Assembly: GCA_007571105.1 (NCBI GenBank)
Contig: RKRZ01000195.1
Coordinates: forward strand, 1 to 5,326
Direction: 5' to 3'
Length of the DNA: 5,326 bases
From: Gammaproteobacteria bacterium
GTDB taxonomy: Bacteria; Pseudomonadota; Gammaproteobacteria; Poriferisulfidales; Poriferisulfidaceae
Every line of letters starts with the position of its first letter. Position 1 is the stretch's first letter. Positions 4,283 to 5,326 of this stretch are shown here, one piece after another. Below the pieces are notes generated by a model. It was not told where the DNA came from, did not search any database, and saw nothing but the letters and a program-made list of their open reading frames with translations. Position numbers and translations under genes: made by a program.

Positions 4283-5326
4283 ATGCCCACGCCTCGCAAG
4301 ATTGTGCTCGCCTATTCCGGCGGGCTGGACACCTCCATTATTCTGAAATGGCTGCAGGAACAGTACGACTGCGAAGTCGTCACGTTCACTGCCGATCTGG
4401 GCCAGCAAGAAGACCTGGAATCAGCGCGCCAGCGCGCCGCGGCATTTGGCATTGATGACATTCGGATCGTTGACTTGCGCCTGCCTTTCGTACGCGACTA
4501 CATCTTCCCGATGTTGCGGGCCAATCCTCTGTACGAAGGCCAGTACTTGCTGGGCACGGCCATTGCGCGGCCGCTGATCGCGGCAGAAATGGTCCGCATC
4601 GCACACGAGTGCAGCGCGGGTGCCATTGCGCATGGCGCCACCGGCAAGGGAAATGATCAAGTCCGCTTTGAATTGGCGGTGGGCGCACTCGCGCCAGAAC
4701 TGCACGTGATCGCCCCGTGGAGAGAGTGGACGCTCAACTCCCGCAGCGACCTGCTGGACTACGCCGAACAGCACGACATTGAAGTCGAGCGGGACGCCGA
4801 AGGCAAAAGCCTGTACTCGATGGACGCCAATATGCTGCACATCTCTTACGAAGGGGGCGTTCTTGAAGACCCCGACATCTCAGCGCCTGAGGACATGTGG
4901 CGCTGGACGCAGGACCCCCGGCAGGCTCCTGATGAGCCGGAATCCGTGTGCCTCGGGTTTGAGGCCGGCGATGCGGTCTCTCTCGACGGCGAAGCGCTGG
5001 ACCCGGTCACCTTGCTGGAACGGCTCAATGCGGTAGCGGCAAAACATGGCGTGGGACGGGTGGACATGATCGAAAACCGCTATCTGGGCCTAAAATCCCG
5101 CGGCTGCTATGAAACTCCTGGCGGCACGGTGTTGCTGGCGGCGCACCGGGCTCTTGAGTCACTGGTGCTGGATCGTGAAGTGGCGCATCTCAAGGAAGAA
5201 ATGATGCCGCGCTATGCCACGCTGATCTATAACGGCTACTGGTTCAGTCCGGAGCGGGAAGCGCTGCAGCAGTTGATCGACCACAGCCAGCGGGAGGTGG
5301 CGGGCGAGGTGCGCCTGCGTCTGTAC
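4283..5326 (+). CDS. argG: Argininosuccinate synthase, 3' end beyond window
   Basis: The frame is open from ATG 4283 to the window edge: 348 codons of an expected 400 or so. The enzyme joins citrulline and aspartate, using ATP with release of AMP and pyrophosphate, to make argininosuccinate in the cytosolic arginine pathway. The N-type ATP pyrophosphatase loop AYSGGLDTS is at residues 10-18, ADLGQ at 37-41, substrate-binding YEGQYLLGTAIARP at 84-97, and HGATGKGNDQVRFE at 117-130. Later family segments are ENRYLGLKSRGCYETPGG and LIYNGYWFSPERE near the edge. No frameshift or missing key residue is seen. It is of the common type of about 400 residues rather than the longer E. coli-like form. A perfect TATAAT lies 30 nt upstream, but no Shine-Dalgarno is visible before the ATG. 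An in-frame GTG at 4265 is possible but would add only six residues. Confidence 0.96.
   Translation, partial: MPTPRKIVLAYSGGLDTSIILKWLQEQYDCEVVTFTADLGQQEDLESARQRAAAFGIDDIRIVDLRLPFVRDYIFPMLRANPLYEGQYLLGTAIARPLIAAEMVRIAHECSAGAIAHGATGKGNDQVRFELAVGALAPELHVIAPWREWTLNSRSDLLDYAEQHDIEVERDAEGKSLYSMDANMLHISYEGGVLEDPDISAPEDMWRWTQDPRQAPDEPESVCLGFEAGDAVSLDGEALDPVTLLERLNAVAAKHGVGRVDMIENRYLGLKSRGCYETPGGTVLLAAHRALESLVLDREVAHLKEEMMPRYATLIYNGYWFSPEREALQQLIDHSQREVAGEVRLRLY

Noticed and set aside
4386..5067. Minus-strand open frames opposite argG
   Set aside because: The plus-strand ArgG frame carries every expected motif; the antisense frames are shadows with no coherent domain.

Overview
The window looks like chromosomal core DNA from a moderately GC-rich gammaproteobacterium. 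The evidence is the gene set: RNase T, a YccA-type FtsH modulator, the RatA/RnfH pair, a CGFS glutaredoxin of the GrxD type and ArgG. All are most familiar from that class, and from memory rnt, grxD and argG lie near one another in Pseudomonas too. I cannot assign a genus. I see no mobile element, CRISPR array, tRNA or rRNA, and coding density is high.

Layout. The left half (1-2812) is a leftward, probably co-transcribed block read in the order yccA, a sodium:neurotransmitter-symporter (NSS) family transporter, ratA, rnfH; rnfH runs off the left edge. Spacings are 64 nt, 11 nt and a 4-base ATGA overlap. A 165-bp divergent intergenic region (2813-2977) separates this block from a rightward pair, a DUF4242 protein and grxD, also joined by an ATGA overlap. 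grxD converges on leftward rnt with only 12 nt between the stop codons. rnt is divergent from argG, which is open at the right edge with 348 codons visible; the short region between them holds a perfect TATAAT whose symmetry gives a second -10-like hexamer on the other strand.

How the genes may work together. The left block combines membrane protein quality control (YccA/FtsH), sodium-driven amino-acid-type uptake, and RatA/RnfH, whose physiological roles are poorly settled. The middle pair joins an iron-sulfur handling glutaredoxin to a small DUF4242 protein, a family with a reported nickel-binding member, so a shared metal role is possible but inferred. RNase T matures stable RNA 3' ends and ArgG carries out the penultimate step of arginine synthesis; their link here is probably only the shared promoter region.

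No previously undescribed system is evident. The points most worth checking are the DUF4242-grxD coupling, the symmetric -10 between rnt and argG, the short leader of argG without a Shine-Dalgarno sequence, substitutions in the substrate-contact residues of RNase T, and a hairpin at the predicted 5' end of the DUF4242-grxD transcript.
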